Assembly: GCF_030406775.1 (NCBI RefSeq)
Contig: NZ_CP129119.1
Span: forward strand, 124,001-188,000
From: Sporosarcina trichiuri
GTDB lineage: Bacteria > Bacillota > Bacilli > Bacillales_A > Planococcaceae
Direction: 5' to 3'
Length of the DNA: 64,000 nucleotides
The notes beneath the pieces are model-generated. The model had not been told where the DNA came from. It ran no database searches and saw nothing but the letters and a program-made list of their open reading frames with translations. This document shows, one piece after another, positions 24,118 to 33,699 of the stretch. A program made the position numbers and the translations under genes. Positions within the stretch are counted from its first letter, which is position 1; every line of letters begins with the position of its first letter.

Positions 24118-24894
24118 ATGACACACTCACATACCATGCTTCAGGCGGAGTCCCTCCGGAAATCATTCGGAGTCCGCAAACAGGTGCAGCAAGTACTGAA
24201 AGGGATCGATTTGCGTGTAATGGAAGGGGAGTTTGTCGGCATCATGGGACCGTCGGGCGCCGGAAAAACCACTCTCCTGAATGTGCTGGCAACCATCGAC
24301 CGGCCGACGGAAGGAGCCATAACGATCGACAGTGCACCTGTTTCATCCATGAATGACCGCAAGCTCGCCCAGTTCAGGCGTGACCAGCTCGGGTTCATCT
24401 TCCAGGATTATAATCTGCTCGATACGCTGACCGTGAAAGAAAATATCCTTTTGCCCATCTCGGTAGGAAAAGTTAAGCGGGCTGCAGCGGAAGAACAGTT
24501 CAAATCGATTGCCCGCATCCTCGGAATTTTGGATTTGGCGGATAAATATCCGTTTGAGATTTCAGGAGGTCAAAAACAAAGGACCTCTGCTGCACGCGCA
24601 CTCATCAATGAGCCGTCCATCGTCTTCGCAGATGAGCCGACGGGTGCTTTGGATTCGAAATCGGCGGCTTCGCTGCTGGGTACGCTCGAACAGGTGAACC
24701 GGGAACGGAAGGTGACGATCATGATGGTGACACATGATCCAGCCGCATCGAGCTACTGCAGCCGGGTCGTCTTCCTGAAAGACGGTAAAGTGTACTCGGA
24801 GTTGTATCGGGGAGACCGGACGCGCCAGCAGTTTTTCCAGGAAATCCTGAAAGTCCAGGGAATCCTCGGGGGTGACACTGTTGACGCTCTTTGA
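24118..24894 (+). CDS. BceA-like ABC transporter ATPase
   Basis: 258 residues: Walker [13 protein letters not shown]-loop [20 protein letters not shown], signature [15 protein letters not shown], Walker [14 protein letters not shown] and switch His in MMVTHDP. The MacB/LolD-type family pairs with a 10-helix permease. The GGGAGG site is 8 bases upstream. It overlaps the permease start by 23 bases. Together they should detoxify a cell-wall-active peptide antibiotic by freeing its lipid target, and signal to the kinase. Confidence 0.92.
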   Translation: MTHSHTMLQAESLRKSFGVRKQVQQVLKGIDLRVMEGEFVGIMGPSGAGKTTLLNVLATIDRPTEGAITIDSAPVSSMNDRKLAQFRRDQLGFIFQDYNLLDTLTVKENILLPISVGKVKRAAAEEQFKSIARILGILDLADKYPFEISGGQKQRTSAARALINEPSIVFADEPTGALDSKSAASLLGTLEQVNRERKVTIMMVTHDPAASSYCSRVVFLKDGKVYSELYRGDRTRQQFFQEILKVQGILGGDTVDAL

Positions 24895-26797
24895 CCTTGT
24901 CCTCCGCAGTATGAGGAAAAATCTGAAGCATTATTATCTGTACTTTTTCGCTTTGATCGTCAGCGTGGTGCTCTATTTCGTTTTCGCTTCCTTGCAGCAT
25001 GACCAGATGGTGGCAGCCGAGGTTTCGGGTTCCCTTAAGATGTCATCGGCGTTCAAGGCCGCCGGCATCCTGCTGCTATGCATCGCTGGTGTATTTGTTC
25101 TCTATGCGAACAGTATTTTCTTGAAGCGCAGAAGCCGGGAAGTCGGTCTCTATCAGCTGGTCGGCCTGTCAAAGTTTACTGTCAGCCGGATGCTGGTCGC
25201 CGAAAACCTGATTCTCGGAACGGGAGCGCTCGCTATCGGGATTGGTGCCGGATTGCTCGTATCCAGGGTCTTTCTCCTGCTGCTGATGCGGCTGGTCGGA
25301 CTGGAAGGGATTCTGTCCCTGTCGTTTTCCGGAGCCGCCGTCGCTCAGACTGTCCTGGTTTTCCTCGTACTGCTGCTGCTGACTTCCCTGCAGATGATAT
25401 GGGCTGTCAGACGGAGCACACTGATCGCCCTGTTCAAAGGAGACCGAACCGGAGAGAACATAAAAAAACCGAAGACGGCTGTATCTGCCATACTCGCAAT
25501 CGCCGGCATCGCCCTTATCTCATTTGGTTACTGGCTGTCCGGCCGGATGCTCAATGCCATGCTGTTCGTCAACATGCTTTTGGTGCTCGGTTCTGTCATC
25601 CTCGGTACGTATCTGCTGTTCCGTGTGACAATCGGCTGGGTGCTTTACCAAATACGTAAAGGGAAGAATGGTCATCTTGGAGTAGCCGACAGTCTGTCGA
25701 TTGCGCCGCTCATGCACCGTATGAAATCGAACGCAAACTCGCTGACTATCATCACCGTCCTGTCCGCCATGACACTGACAATGCTGGCCTCGTCGTATTC
25801 GTCCTACTATTCTGCGGAGAAAGAGACCCGGCTTCTGCAACCATACGATTACATGTATGACAACGACGAGGCGGCGGCGAAACAATTTGAAACGGAACTT
25901 GAACGCGCTGGCATTCCATACCGTTCCTCCGTAATTGAAGGATTGTATGTCGATGGGGAATACGAGAAATCATTGAACGCGACATTCCTGGATAAGGAGG
26001 TATCCCTGCGTGTCGTGAATGCTGAGCAGATGGAGGAGTCCGGTCATCCGGTCCGCATCAGCGGCCGGCAATCGGGAACGGTACTTGACGGACCGGTCTA
26101 CTGGCTGCTGAAGAACACGGAAGTGCCTGTTGGGCTGACAATTCAGCCGGACGGTGCGCGAGAGGGCATACAAGTTGAAAAGTTTGCGGAAGGGAATGCG
26201 TTCAACACGTACGATTTCCAGCAAACTTTAGTGGTCAGCGCCGAGAAATTCAAGATGATCAAGTCCTCTGTACTCAGCGGAAATCCGGAGGCACTTAAAA
26301 GAGCCTATGTATTCACGATCAATAGTGAGTCAGATCTGGAAGAAGCATATGCACTCTATGGGAAGATTCCAAGCGAAGGCAAAAGAGATGATTATTACTC
26401 CGCTTACCAGCAATCCCTGCAATCGACCGGTGTACTGATCTTCATTGCCGGGTTCCTCGGATTGGTATTCCTCATTTCGACTGGCAGTATCCTATACTTC
26501 AAGCAGATGACGGAAGCGGAACAGGAGAAAGCGAGCTATACAACGTTGCGGCAGCTTGGATTCAGCATCCCGGAAATCATGAAAGGGATCATGAAGAAAC
26601 AGCTCTTCGTCTTCGGGCTTCCGCTCGCCATCGGTCTGCTGCATTCCATCTTCGCTGTAAAGTCCGCTTCGTTCATCTTCATGTCGGACATCCGGATCCC
26701 GACGATGATTGCGATGGGCGTGTACGTCGCCATCTATCTCGTCTTTGCTATCCTGACAGTCGGTTATTACAGGAAGACGATGAAGACCGCGTTATGA
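24872..26797 (+). CDS. BceB-like ABC transporter permease
   Basis: 641 residues from GTG, with FtsX-like topology: helix 1 after [20 protein letters not shown], the [19 protein letters not shown] motif after helix 2, a large extracellular domain of about 200 residues between helices 7 and 8 (roughly 310-500), and a C-terminal FtsX module with [20 protein letters not shown]. The large external domain is the drug- and lipid-sensing part in BceB. Which antibiotic is handled cannot be told from sequence. It closes the BceRSAB-like unit. Confidence 0.92.
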   Translation: MTLLTLFDLVLRSMRKNLKHYYLYFFALIVSVVLYFVFASLQHDQMVAAEVSGSLKMSSAFKAAGILLLCIAGVFVLYANSIFLKRRSREVGLYQLVGLSKFTVSRMLVAENLILGTGALAIGIGAGLLVSRVFLLLLMRLVGLEGILSLSFSGAAVAQTVLVFLVLLLLTSLQMIWAVRRSTLIALFKGDRTGENIKKPKTAVSAILAIAGIALISFGYWLSGRMLNAMLFVNMLLVLGSVILGTYLLFRVTIGWVLYQIRKGKNGHLGVADSLSIAPLMHRMKSNANSLTIITVLSAMTLTMLASSYSSYYSAEKETRLLQPYDYMYDNDEAAAKQFETELERAGIPYRSSVIEGLYVDGEYEKSLNATFLDKEVSLRVVNAEQMEESGHPVRISGRQSGTVLDGPVYWLLKNTEVPVGLTIQPDGAREGIQVEKFAEGNAFNTYDFQQTLVVSAEKFKMIKSSVLSGNPEALKRAYVFTINSESDLEEAYALYGKIPSEGKRDDYYSAYQQSLQSTGVLIFIAGFLGLVFLISTGSILYFKQMTEAEQEKASYTTLRQLGFSIPEIMKGIMKKQLFVFGLPLAIGLLHSIFAVKSASFIFMSDIRIPTMIAMGVYVAIYLVFAILTVGYYRKTMKTAL

Positions 26798-26889
26798 ACG
26801 GCAACCTCCGTATGTAAGGCTTCCGGGTCTTACTAGACAGGATTGACCGGCCGCCTGAGTGGGAATGGACTAGGGAATGGAGTGATTCG

Positions 26890-27477
26890 ATGTCAGCTGA
26901 ACTTATTGAAGCAGCGAAAGCGGAAGATACAGAAAAAGTTAAGGAATTGATCGGCCGCAGCGTCCCTTTGGATGAGCAGGACAGCGACGGCAGGACCGCG
27001 CTGATGATTGCGACATATAATCACGATGCACCGACAGTGAAAGCGCTGCTTGACGCGGGCGCAGACGTCGACATACAGGATAACCTGCAGAACAACTGCT
27101 TCCTGTATGCCGGCGCGGAAGGGTTCATCGATATCGTGCGGCTTGCTTATGAGGCTGGCGCAGATACGTCGATCACCAACCGGTACGGCGGAGTGGCTGT
27201 GATTCCGGCATCCGAGCGCGGACACGTCGAGATGGTGGATGTGCTGCTGACCGAAACAGACGTCGACGTGAACCATGTGAACCGGCTCGGATGGACGGCG
27301 CTTTTGGAAGCCGTGGTTCTCGGGGATGGCGGAATCCCGCAGCAGGAAATCGTCAAGCTTCTCCTGAAGCACGGCGCCGATCAGTCCATAACGGATAACG
27401 ATGGCAAGACGCCGCTTCAGCATGCGAAAGACAAAGGATTCCTGGAGATTGCGGACATCCTCGAAGCGGCCGGATAA
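26890..27477 (+). CDS. Ankyrin-repeat protein
   Basis: 195 residues built from about five ankyrin repeats of about 33 residues: DGRTALMIATYNHDAPTVKA, LLDAGADVDIQDNLQNN, YEAGADTSITNRYGG, LGWTALLEAVVLGDGG and NDGKTPLQHAKDKGFLEIAD. No signal peptide or enzyme domain is present. It is likely a cytoplasmic protein-binding scaffold; the partner is unknown. GGAGTGATTCG lies upstream of ATG, and a terminator follows. Confidence 0.9.
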   Translation: MSAELIEAAKAEDTEKVKELIGRSVPLDEQDSDGRTALMIATYNHDAPTVKALLDAGADVDIQDNLQNNCFLYAGAEGFIDIVRLAYEAGADTSITNRYGGVAVIPASERGHVEMVDVLLTETDVDVNHVNRLGWTALLEAVVLGDGGIPQQEIVKLLLKHGADQSITDNDGKTPLQHAKDKGFLEIADILEAAG

Positions 27478-27489
27478 TCCACAAGTAAG

Positions 27490-27529
27490 CCCGATGTTTT
27501 TGGTGATCCCAAAACATCGGGTTTATTTT
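27490..27529 (+). terminator. Intrinsic terminator after the ankyrin gene
   Basis: CCCGATGTTTT pairs with AAAACATCGGG, 10-base loop, followed by TTTATTTT. Confidence 0.83.
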
Positions 27530-27538
27530 CCATTCGGC

Positions 27539-27600
27539 CCTTGCATTACGAGGGTGTCTGCAGTATTCTGGAAGTAGACAGACCCTTGCAATGCGAGGTG
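27539..27600 (+). promoter_or_regulatory. Promoter and paired repeat upstream of the PadR gene
   Basis: TTGCAT (27541-27546) and TATTCT (27564-27569) are 17 bases apart. The -35 lies within CCTTGCATTACGAGG, which recurs 45 bases later as CCTTGCAATGCGAGG. The direct repeat flanking the start point may be an autoregulatory site for PadR. Confidence 0.5.
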
Positions 27601-27631
27601 GTGAAATAATCTTCTGGAACGAGGTGGTTGC

Positions 27632-27955
27632 ATGGATCAGGAAATGATGAAAGGCAGTGTGGACCTGCTCATCCTGTCACTGATTTCACGCCGGGATATG
27701 TACGGGTATGAAATCGTCAAAGTGCTGAAGGATCTGAGTGATGACACGTATGAAATGAGTGAAGGAACGCTGTATGCCGCATTGAAACGGCTCGAGAAAA
27801 AGGCGTGGGTGGCGTCCTATTGGCAGCAGACGGACAGCGGCAGACGGAAATATTACCGACTTACAGACGAAGGGATGAAAGCCCAGGCTGTGAAGAAAGA
27901 GAACTGGGACTGGATGAACGAACTCGTCCATAAAAGTTCGGAAGGTCTCACATGA
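27632..27955 (+). CDS. PadR-family transcriptional regulator
   Basis: 107 residues, a winged helix with the PadR hallmarks: SVDLLILSLISRRDMYGYEI at the N-terminus, EGTLYAALKRLEKKAWV as recognition helix and wing, and GRRKYYRLTDEG. AGGTGG precedes ATG. The last 4 bases overlap the start of a gene with a HAAS-type N-terminal domain, the standard PadR-HAAS pairing. It probably represses the operon it heads; the inducer is unknown. Confidence 0.9.
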   Translation: MDQEMMKGSVDLLILSLISRRDMYGYEIVKVLKDLSDDTYEMSEGTLYAALKRLEKKAWVASYWQQTDSGRRKYYRLTDEGMKAQAVKKENWDWMNELVHKSSEGLT

Positions 27956-28830
27956 ATGCGTCATTCGAGCGGTTCGTGGACAGTGTTGTCCAGGAAACCG
28001 ACTGCAGCCGCGATGAACGCGAAGACTTGTGCGAGGAGCTGCTCGTCCACCTGGAATGTGCGGCGGCCGACTACAAACGGAACGGATACAGTGAAAAGGA
28101 GGCGGAACAGATGGCGATGACAAGTTTCGGGGATGGCAAGTATGTCGGTAAAACATTGCAGCAGGCGATGTATCCATATCGCCGGCAGATGCTGTTGGTG
28201 CTCAGTATTGCATCGCTTCTCATGACATACGGTCTCTATCTGAGCCAGCTGTTCGTCATGGGGGATATGCATTATGGCTGGCTTCTGCTCGGTGTCGTGA
28301 CAAGTTCCTCCATGCTATTTCTGATACTCCGGCCAGTCGCCTCGCTCAACCGCCGCGCTGTCATGAATACGCTGCTCGTTGTCCATCTGACCGTCATGGG
28401 CGCCGGGCTGCTGTTGGCGATGGACCTTGAAAAGCCATATTCGACGGTGTTCCTCATCTATGACGCGATCGTGCTGCTCCTCGGCCTGGTGCTGATTTTC
28501 CGGACGACGATCTATGATGTGCCGGCCACGGATATCAATCTCCAGACCGGGACGAAGATTCTCCATTATTACAATCTGTTCATGGGACTGCTGCTCATAT
28601 GCGGAACGCTCTTCTTCCTATGGGTATATCTGATTTTTGCGTCGGACGGCTACCTGGACCTCTGGAAACTTGGAGTGCCGCTCGTCGTCTGGGGTGCCGT
28701 TTACGCACTGCAGCTGACGCTGCTGAAGCGGCATCGGCCGCGGACCGCCTGGGTGATGGCGGCCCTGCAGCTGCTGATGCCGTTCGCCTTGTTTGGCCTA
28801 TGGATCTTCACTGTCAGGGGAGGTGCCTGA
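27952..28830 (+). CDS. HAAS-domain membrane protein
   Basis: 292 residues. The cytoplasmic N-terminus (about 1-75) is a HAAS/DUF1700-like helical domain: REDLCEELLVHLECAAADYK and YSEKEAEQMAMTSFGDGKYV. Six or so transmembrane helices follow. HAAS domains are paired with PadR regulators and are thought to transmit a membrane signal. The start overlaps the padR stop (ATGA). A paralogue of the membrane part without the HAAS domain occurs at 30620-31255. Confidence 0.8.
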   Translation: MNASFERFVDSVVQETDCSRDEREDLCEELLVHLECAAADYKRNGYSEKEAEQMAMTSFGDGKYVGKTLQQAMYPYRRQMLLVLSIASLLMTYGLYLSQLFVMGDMHYGWLLLGVVTSSSMLFLILRPVASLNRRAVMNTLLVVHLTVMGAGLLLAMDLEKPYSTVFLIYDAIVLLLGLVLIFRTTIYDVPATDINLQTGTKILHYYNLFMGLLLICGTLFFLWVYLIFASDGYLDLWKLGVPLVVWGAVYALQLTLLKRHRPRTAWVMAALQLLMPFALFGLWIFTVRGGA

Positions 28831-28832
28831 TC

Positions 28833-29852
28833 ATGAAAAAGATCACCGTACTGGCCGCAGCAATCATCTTTGCCACAACGACCTGTATTCTGCTCGGTTT
28901 CAATTTCCAAGTGGCTGATAATGAAAAACAGCAGGGGCTCACCGGTATCTACGATATCTCGGATAACGGGGCGATCGCATTCGTTACCTACGAAAAAGGG
29001 AAGCCGACACTTTACGTAAAGGACGGTAACTTGAAACAAACGTCCCAGCTGCCGTCCGACCGGGCGATCACGGATCTCGTCATCATGCCTGGCGGGAAAA
29101 CTGTCTATTATGTCAGTTCCGATAAACAATGGAGCAGCACAGTGAAAAGCGAAGTCCATAAAGCGGATACAGCCGCAGGCACCGATGACATCCTGTTCAC
29201 GGAAGACGCCATCATTACGGAACTGGCACTGGACGGAGAAGAGCCGAATGAGCTGTACTATCTGCAGGCGGATGTCTTCGAGAATTATTCACCGATCGCC
29301 GCCGAGCAGCCGCATGATTTCGATATTCACCAATACGATATCAAACAGCAGGAACGCAAAAAGCTGACAGACTTCAAGAAGTACAATATGGCGTCCCTGC
29401 AAGTGTCCGGAAAAGAGCATAGCGTCTTTGTGCAGATGGACGACGATTCGGGTGCCGGGACAGCCGATGATGTGTTCGAGACGAAACAGCGGATCTTCCA
29501 GATACCGTTGGAGCACCCGGACCAGCCGAAGCTGCTCTTCATGCCGATGCAGATGGACGATGTCTATGACTTCACGCTGATTCCCGACTTGGAGACGGCA
29601 GTCTATCAGGCGGTCGCCGGTACAGGAGATGACGGGATCTTCGAATATGAATTGTTCGGCTTCAACTGGAAGACGATGAAAAACGAACAGCTCACCTTTC
29701 AGAAAGAGCACGCGGCACGGCCGGTGTACGGGGCAGATGGTAAGTTGTATTACATGATCGACTACAACTTTGCGGGCCGCAAGCCCGATTACTCTCTGTT
29801 CCGGATGGATCTTGAAACCGGGGATACTGAGCATGTGCCGCTCAACGAGTAA
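28833..29852 (+). CDS. Secreted or anchored TolB-like beta-propeller protein (copy 1)
   Basis: 339 residues. An N-terminal signal or anchor (KKITVLAAAIIFATTTCILL) precedes repeated WD40/TolB-like strands such as IYDISDNGAIAFVTYEKGKP, DLVIMPGGKTVYYVSS and VYGADGKLYYMIDYNFAG. It starts 2 bases after the HAAS gene. The function is unknown: a propeller outside the membrane could bind a ligand and signal through the membrane partner. An equal-length paralogue is at 31252-32271. Confidence 0.75.
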   Translation: MKKITVLAAAIIFATTTCILLGFNFQVADNEKQQGLTGIYDISDNGAIAFVTYEKGKPTLYVKDGNLKQTSQLPSDRAITDLVIMPGGKTVYYVSSDKQWSSTVKSEVHKADTAAGTDDILFTEDAIITELALDGEEPNELYYLQADVFENYSPIAAEQPHDFDIHQYDIKQQERKKLTDFKKYNMASLQVSGKEHSVFVQMDDDSGAGTADDVFETKQRIFQIPLEHPDQPKLLFMPMQMDDVYDFTLIPDLETAVYQAVAGTGDDGIFEYELFGFNWKTMKNEQLTFQKEHAARPVYGADGKLYYMIDYNFAGRKPDYSLFRMDLETGDTEHVPLNE

Positions 29853-29864
29853 CAAAAAGACGAT

Positions 29865-29892
29865 CCCCCTTTCGCGTAATGACGGAAGGGGG
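29865..29892 (+). terminator. Possible weak terminator
   Basis: CCCCCTT pairs with AAGGGGG around a 14-base loop. No T-run follows directly (CTATACTTTG), so efficiency is doubtful. Confidence 0.35.
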
Positions 29893-29947
29893 CTATACTT
29901 TGTTTGGCAGCAAATGACGTCGCATACATATTGAAAAGAGGGATTTC

Positions 29948-30505
29948 ATGAATCGTCATAAGGAGCAGTTCCATGCACTCTCAGGGGATCTGATCGAATT
30001 TAAACCGCTGGAGATGAAGGATGTACCGGCTGTCCACGCATTCGCCTCCGACCCAGCGGTCTCGCGGTTCATCGGCTGGAAACAGATGGGAAGTATCGAA
30101 GAGACCGAAGAACACGTTCAGACACTTATCGGGCGTGAAGTGGAAGGCACCCATCTGTATTCATCCATTATTAGGAAATCGAGTCAGACTGTTATTGGGA
30201 CGGTCATACTCTTCAACTTCGACGATGAAGCGAACCAGGCCGAGATCGGCTATGTCATCGGACAGTCCAGCTGGGGCAACGGCTTCGGAACGGAACTGGC
30301 TGCCCTGGTCAGCGGGTTCGGCTTCCGCACGCTGGGACTCCATAAGCTGCGGGCGGAAGTTGTGGACGCAAACATTGGTTCACTGCGCATTCTCGCGAAG
30401 AACGGTTACGAACAGGAAGGCAGGCTCCGGGATCACTATTTCATCGAAGGCTGTTATCATGACGCCATCATGCTCGGCAGGATCACCCCTATTCCGGGGA
30501 AATGA
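29948..30505 (+). CDS. RimJ/RimL-type GNAT acetyltransferase
   Basis: 185 residues: IEFKPLEMKDVPAVHAFASD opens a RimL-like fold, with IGYVIGQSSWGNGFGTEL as the acetyl-CoA loop and HKLRAEVVDANIGSLRILAK plus NGYEQEGRLRDHYFIEG closing it. The family acetylates ribosomal-protein N-termini or small amines. GAGGGATTTC lies upstream of ATG. It lies between the two propeller cassettes. Confidence 0.85.
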   Translation: MNRHKEQFHALSGDLIEFKPLEMKDVPAVHAFASDPAVSRFIGWKQMGSIEETEEHVQTLIGREVEGTHLYSSIIRKSSQTVIGTVILFNFDDEANQAEIGYVIGQSSWGNGFGTELAALVSGFGFRTLGLHKLRAEVVDANIGSLRILAKNGYEQEGRLRDHYFIEGCYHDAIMLGRITPIPGK

Positions 30506-30619
30506 GGCAGAAGCCCTGGGCCTCCAACGGCAAATTCAAATAGTCCATTGTCACCTAACCGGCTCAATGGTAATCTTGAGGAAACGACTGTACGGTATAA
30601 GACGGGAGAGATGGTTCGG

Positions 30620-31255
30620 ATGAATTTGCAAAATAGACTATTCCTTCTGACAGGAGCAGCATCACTGGTTTTTGCATACTGCATCTATTTGACTGATCTG
30701 TTTGCGCTCGGTGATGCGCATATGGCCTGGCTCGTCTTTGTCTCCGCGGTATCAGCCGTCTTGATGTACAAGGGCATGGGAGCCGCTGATCGTTCATCCC
30801 GCCGGGCTGCACTTGTGCTGCTGGTGCTTCTGGCGGCTGGCGGTTCCGCCTATGGCATCTGGCTTGCCGTGCTGTCCGGGTACGCATTCGTGGTCCAGCT
30901 GACCGGCTGGCTTGCCATGACCTTCGCAGCGGCCGCCCTCTGTTCGGTCCTGGCTGCAGACCGGCGGGAAGGCCGGTTCCTCCATGTCGTCAACATAGTG
31001 TTCGGCTTCCTGCTGACCGCTGGTACAGCCCGGCTGCTGTATGAGTATTACTTGTTCAGTGAGGACGGCCGGGGTGCAGTCTGGCTGCTTGGGATCCCGC
31101 TGGCATTATTTGCTGCCCTCTACAGCGGGCAGGCGTTGCTGGGCGGGAGACAAAACCGGCTGCTCCGTCTCGGGCTTGGTATCGTGCAGCTCCTTCTGCC
31201 GCTCGTCCTCTACTTCTTGTGGCGCACGATCACAGCCGGGGAGGGATGGATATGA
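30620..31255 (+). CDS. Membrane protein, paralogue of the HAAS gene lacking the HAAS domain
   Basis: 211 residues with about six helices. The segment YCIYLTDLFALGDAHMAWLV aligns with YGLYLSQLFVMGDMHYGWLL of the 27952-28830 product, and the C-terminal LGIPLALFAALYSGQALL with LGVPLVVWGAVYALQLTL. The cytoplasmic HAAS domain is absent. The start is the ATG 9 bases after GGGAGAG. It overlaps the second propeller gene by 4 bases, copying the arrangement of the first cassette. Confidence 0.75.
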   Translation: MNLQNRLFLLTGAASLVFAYCIYLTDLFALGDAHMAWLVFVSAVSAVLMYKGMGAADRSSRRAALVLLVLLAAGGSAYGIWLAVLSGYAFVVQLTGWLAMTFAAAALCSVLAADRREGRFLHVVNIVFGFLLTAGTARLLYEYYLFSEDGRGAVWLLGIPLALFAALYSGQALLGGRQNRLLRLGLGIVQLLLPLVLYFLWRTITAGEGWI

Positions 31256-32271
31256 AGAAACGGTTCGCCATGCTGGTGGTCGTTGCCGCGATGACCGGGG
31301 CATGTCTGTTTCTTGGATACATGTACCGTGTCCCGGCTGCGGAAAAGGAACAGGGGCTAACCGGGCAGTTCGATGTCTCGGCAGATGGCATCATCGCCTA
31401 CACTGCGTACGAAAAAGGGAAACCGACGCTGTATGTGAAGACGGAGAACAGCAGGCAGATCGTCCAGCTGCCTGACGACCGGTCGATACTGGATCTGGCT
31501 ATCACACCGGATGCCGAAGCTGTGTATTACATCGTTTCCGATGAAGAACTTGGAGAAAACAGTACAAGCACACTGTTTAAATCGGATTTGGGGAGCGGGC
31601 AGAGCGAAGAGGTTTTCACTGTTCCGGACATCATAACGGAATTGATGGCCGACCCTAAATCACCGGATCACTTATTCTATCTGCAGGCTGAAAAGTTCTC
31701 CGGCTATTCCCCGGGAGCAAGCCTGTTTCCATACGACTTCGATATCCATCGATACGATATGCAGAGCGGCCGGCGTGAGCGGCTGACAGATATGTCGCAG
31801 CAGAGCATGTCTTCGCTCCAGGTGTCCGGTGATGAAAACGCCGTCTATGTCCAGATGGACGAGGAAGAAGGGATGGCGGCCGATGGGGAACTGTCCGTGA
31901 AAGGGAGGATCTTCAAAATCCCGATCGATCGGCCGGACCGCAAACTGATCATCAGCATACCGGAAGACACCTCCGATCTGTATGATTTCGTACTGGTCCC
32001 CGACCGGGCGGAACTCATCTACCAGGCAATTGCCGGCACGGGTGAGGACGGCATGCTGGAGTACGAACTGTTCTCCTACAACTGGGACACACAGGAGATC
32101 CGGCAGCTGACCCGACTCCATGCCTACGCCGGTTCCCCGATCCAGGGGGCGGATGGAGCCGTCTATTTCATGGTCGACCGTGCGTTCGGCGAGATGTATT
32201 CCGATCAGGCGCTATTCCGGATGGAGCCTGACGGAACAGCTCTTGAGGAAATGTCACTGGATCGGAAATGA
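31252..32271 (+). CDS. Secreted or anchored TolB-like beta-propeller protein (copy 2)
   Basis: 339 residues, the same length as its paralogue at 28833-29852. Matching elements include QGLTGQFDVSADGIIAYTAY, EKGKPTLYVK, DIHRYDMQSGRRERLTDM and FRMEPDGTALEEMSLDRK. An uncleaved or cleaved N-terminal signal (KKRFAMLVVVAAMTGACLFL) is present. The start at ATG is 6 bases after GGAGGG. It is translationally coupled to the upstream membrane protein, suggesting a two-component envelope complex. Function unknown. Confidence 0.75.
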   Translation: MKKRFAMLVVVAAMTGACLFLGYMYRVPAAEKEQGLTGQFDVSADGIIAYTAYEKGKPTLYVKTENSRQIVQLPDDRSILDLAITPDAEAVYYIVSDEELGENSTSTLFKSDLGSGQSEEVFTVPDIITELMADPKSPDHLFYLQAEKFSGYSPGASLFPYDFDIHRYDMQSGRRERLTDMSQQSMSSLQVSGDENAVYVQMDEEEGMAADGELSVKGRIFKIPIDRPDRKLIISIPEDTSDLYDFVLVPDRAELIYQAIAGTGEDGMLEYELFSYNWDTQEIRQLTRLHAYAGSPIQGADGAVYFMVDRAFGEMYSDQALFRMEPDGTALEEMSLDRK

Positions 32272-32318
32272 AAAAAAGCTGAGACCGCGGGAAAGTTCCC
32301 GGCAGTCGCAGCTTTTTT
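32271..32318. terminator. Bidirectional terminator
   Basis: AAAAAAGCTG pairs with CAGCTTTTTT around an inner GCGGGAA/TTCCCG stem. It lies between the convergent propeller gene and MFS gene. Confidence 0.78.
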
Positions 32319-33612
32319 ATTGGTCTGCGGCAGTCTCTATCGGAAGTGAAACTGCAGGTTCCGAAACGGACTTAAGGACGGACGCCCGCAGCAGCACGAA
32401 AACCGTTAAGATGAGCAGTATACTCGATCCGAATAGAATCCACGGGGCAGGAAGGACATCATACAGGAAGCCGAACAGCACCATCCCGAGCGGCATGAGC
32501 GCCATCGCCATCGTTTCAAGAATGGAGAATACACGGCCTTTGTAGTCGTCTTCAATCAGTTTCATCATGTATACCTGTAGAGGCGTGTTGATGAGCGGGA
32601 TGACCGAGCCGGAGATGAGCGCGAGTATAGCGTAGTATCCGAACATTCCGCCATAAGGGAGCAGGATGAGAAGCGGCAGTGCCAGCAGGCTCATCTGGAT
32701 GCCGAGACCGAGAATTCCCCATTTCGAAACAAGCAGAGGGGACTTGAACGGCTTCCGGGCTGCCAAATACACGGACATAAGAAGTGCGCCCACCGCAGTG
32801 GCGCCTTCGATCAGACCGAAATGCTCCGGCAGGATCTTCAGCTTTTCGATGAGGATGAACGAATAGCCGACACTGACTGCACCGAACAGGAAGTTGACGA
32901 GCAGTGCGACCCAGATCATTGCCATCAGGAGCGGCTGCAGACGGGCGTAGGCGACCCCCGCTTTCATGCTGTCAAGCATCTTCTCCTTCGGTGCACCTTC
33001 CGCTTTTTCCGCCCTGACGGCGAACAATGTGAAATCCATCGTCGACTCGAGCAGCACGGCAAGAAGGGAGGCGCCGGCATAGAGCATGAGGAAAACAGGC
33101 ATATCGACGAATCCATACAGCAGACCGCCGACCGCCGGACTTGCGATGGCCGACAGGGAGATGGACATCTGGTTCATGGACATAGCGCGCTGCACGCGGT
33201 CTTCATCGACAAGACCTGTGATGGATGACGTGAACGCCACACCCGAGAAAGTGGAGGCGATCGACAGCACGACCGTCGTTCCGTAAATCGCCGGCAGGGA
33301 TAATCCGTAGAGGATACTAATCCCCATCAGGACAATGATAGCCGCGGTGGAGACGACCTGGGCGGTGATGACCACCCGCTTGCGTGAATACGTATCGGCG
33401 ACATATCCCGCGAACGGTCCGAGCAGCGTACGCGGCAGGATACTGCAGATGAGATTGGCGGCAAAGCTGGTTGCAGAGCCGGTCAGCTGCAAAATATAGA
33501 AACTGATGGCAAACGAGTAGATCTGCGCGCCGAACGAGCCGATCAGCTTGCTCGCTGTGAACGTCCAAAGATGATAGGTGGCGCGTCTCAGTTTGACGGA
33601 GGTGCCGTCCAT
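32317..33612 (-). CDS. MFS transporter, macrolide-efflux-like
   Basis: 431 residues, 12 helices, of the MFS_3/MefA-like group: FTASKLIGSFGAQIYSFAIS in helix 1, GPFAGYVADTYSRKRVVI as motif A, INTPLQVYMMKLIEDDYKGR in the central half. The start is the ATG after GGAGTGGGAATT; the open frame extends 33 codons further through the operator region. It is divergent from an XRE-TPR regulator with two shared operators, so it is probably repressed by it. Substrate unknown, likely a drug or small lipophilic molecule. Confidence 0.88.
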   Translation of the reverse strand: MDGTSVKLRRATYHLWTFTASKLIGSFGAQIYSFAISFYILQLTGSATSFAANLICSILPRTLLGPFAGYVADTYSRKRVVITAQVVSTAAIIVLMGISILYGLSLPAIYGTTVVLSIASTFSGVAFTSSITGLVDEDRVQRAMSMNQMSISLSAIASPAVGGLLYGFVDMPVFLMLYAGASLLAVLLESTMDFTLFAVRAEKAEGAPKEKMLDSMKAGVAYARLQPLLMAMIWVALLVNFLFGAVSVGYSFILIEKLKILPEHFGLIEGATAVGALLMSVYLAARKPFKSPLLVSKWGILGLGIQMSLLALPLLILLPYGGMFGYYAILALISGSVIPLINTPLQVYMMKLIEDDYKGRVFSILETMAMALMPLGMVLFGFLYDVLPAPWILFGSSILLILTVFVLLRASVLKSVSEPAVSLPIETAADQ

Positions 33613-33633
33613 AATTCCCACTCCATTCTGAAA

Positions 33634-33650
33634 GTTTAATTGAATTAAAC
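33634..33650. promoter_or_regulatory. Operator 1 (GTTTAAT-N3-ATTAAAC)
   Basis: A perfect 7-3-7 inverted repeat lying 21 bases before the MFS start codon. The identical half-sites occur 54 bases away in operator 2. Confidence 0.75.
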
Positions 33651-33670
33651 AAAGGGTATCATGAGGATGC

Positions 33671-33699
33671 TTCCATTTCAAGCGAAAGTTTAATATAAT
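33671..33699 (+). promoter_or_regulatory. Promoter of the XRE-TPR regulator gene
   Basis: TTCCAT, 17 bases, TATAAT. The -10 box is embedded in operator 2, which predicts autorepression. Confidence 0.6.

Noticed and set aside
28599..28832. N-terminal extension of the first propeller protein
   Set aside because: It overlaps the HAAS gene in another frame; the ATG after the coupled stop at 28833 gives a proper signal sequence and the same length as the paralogue.
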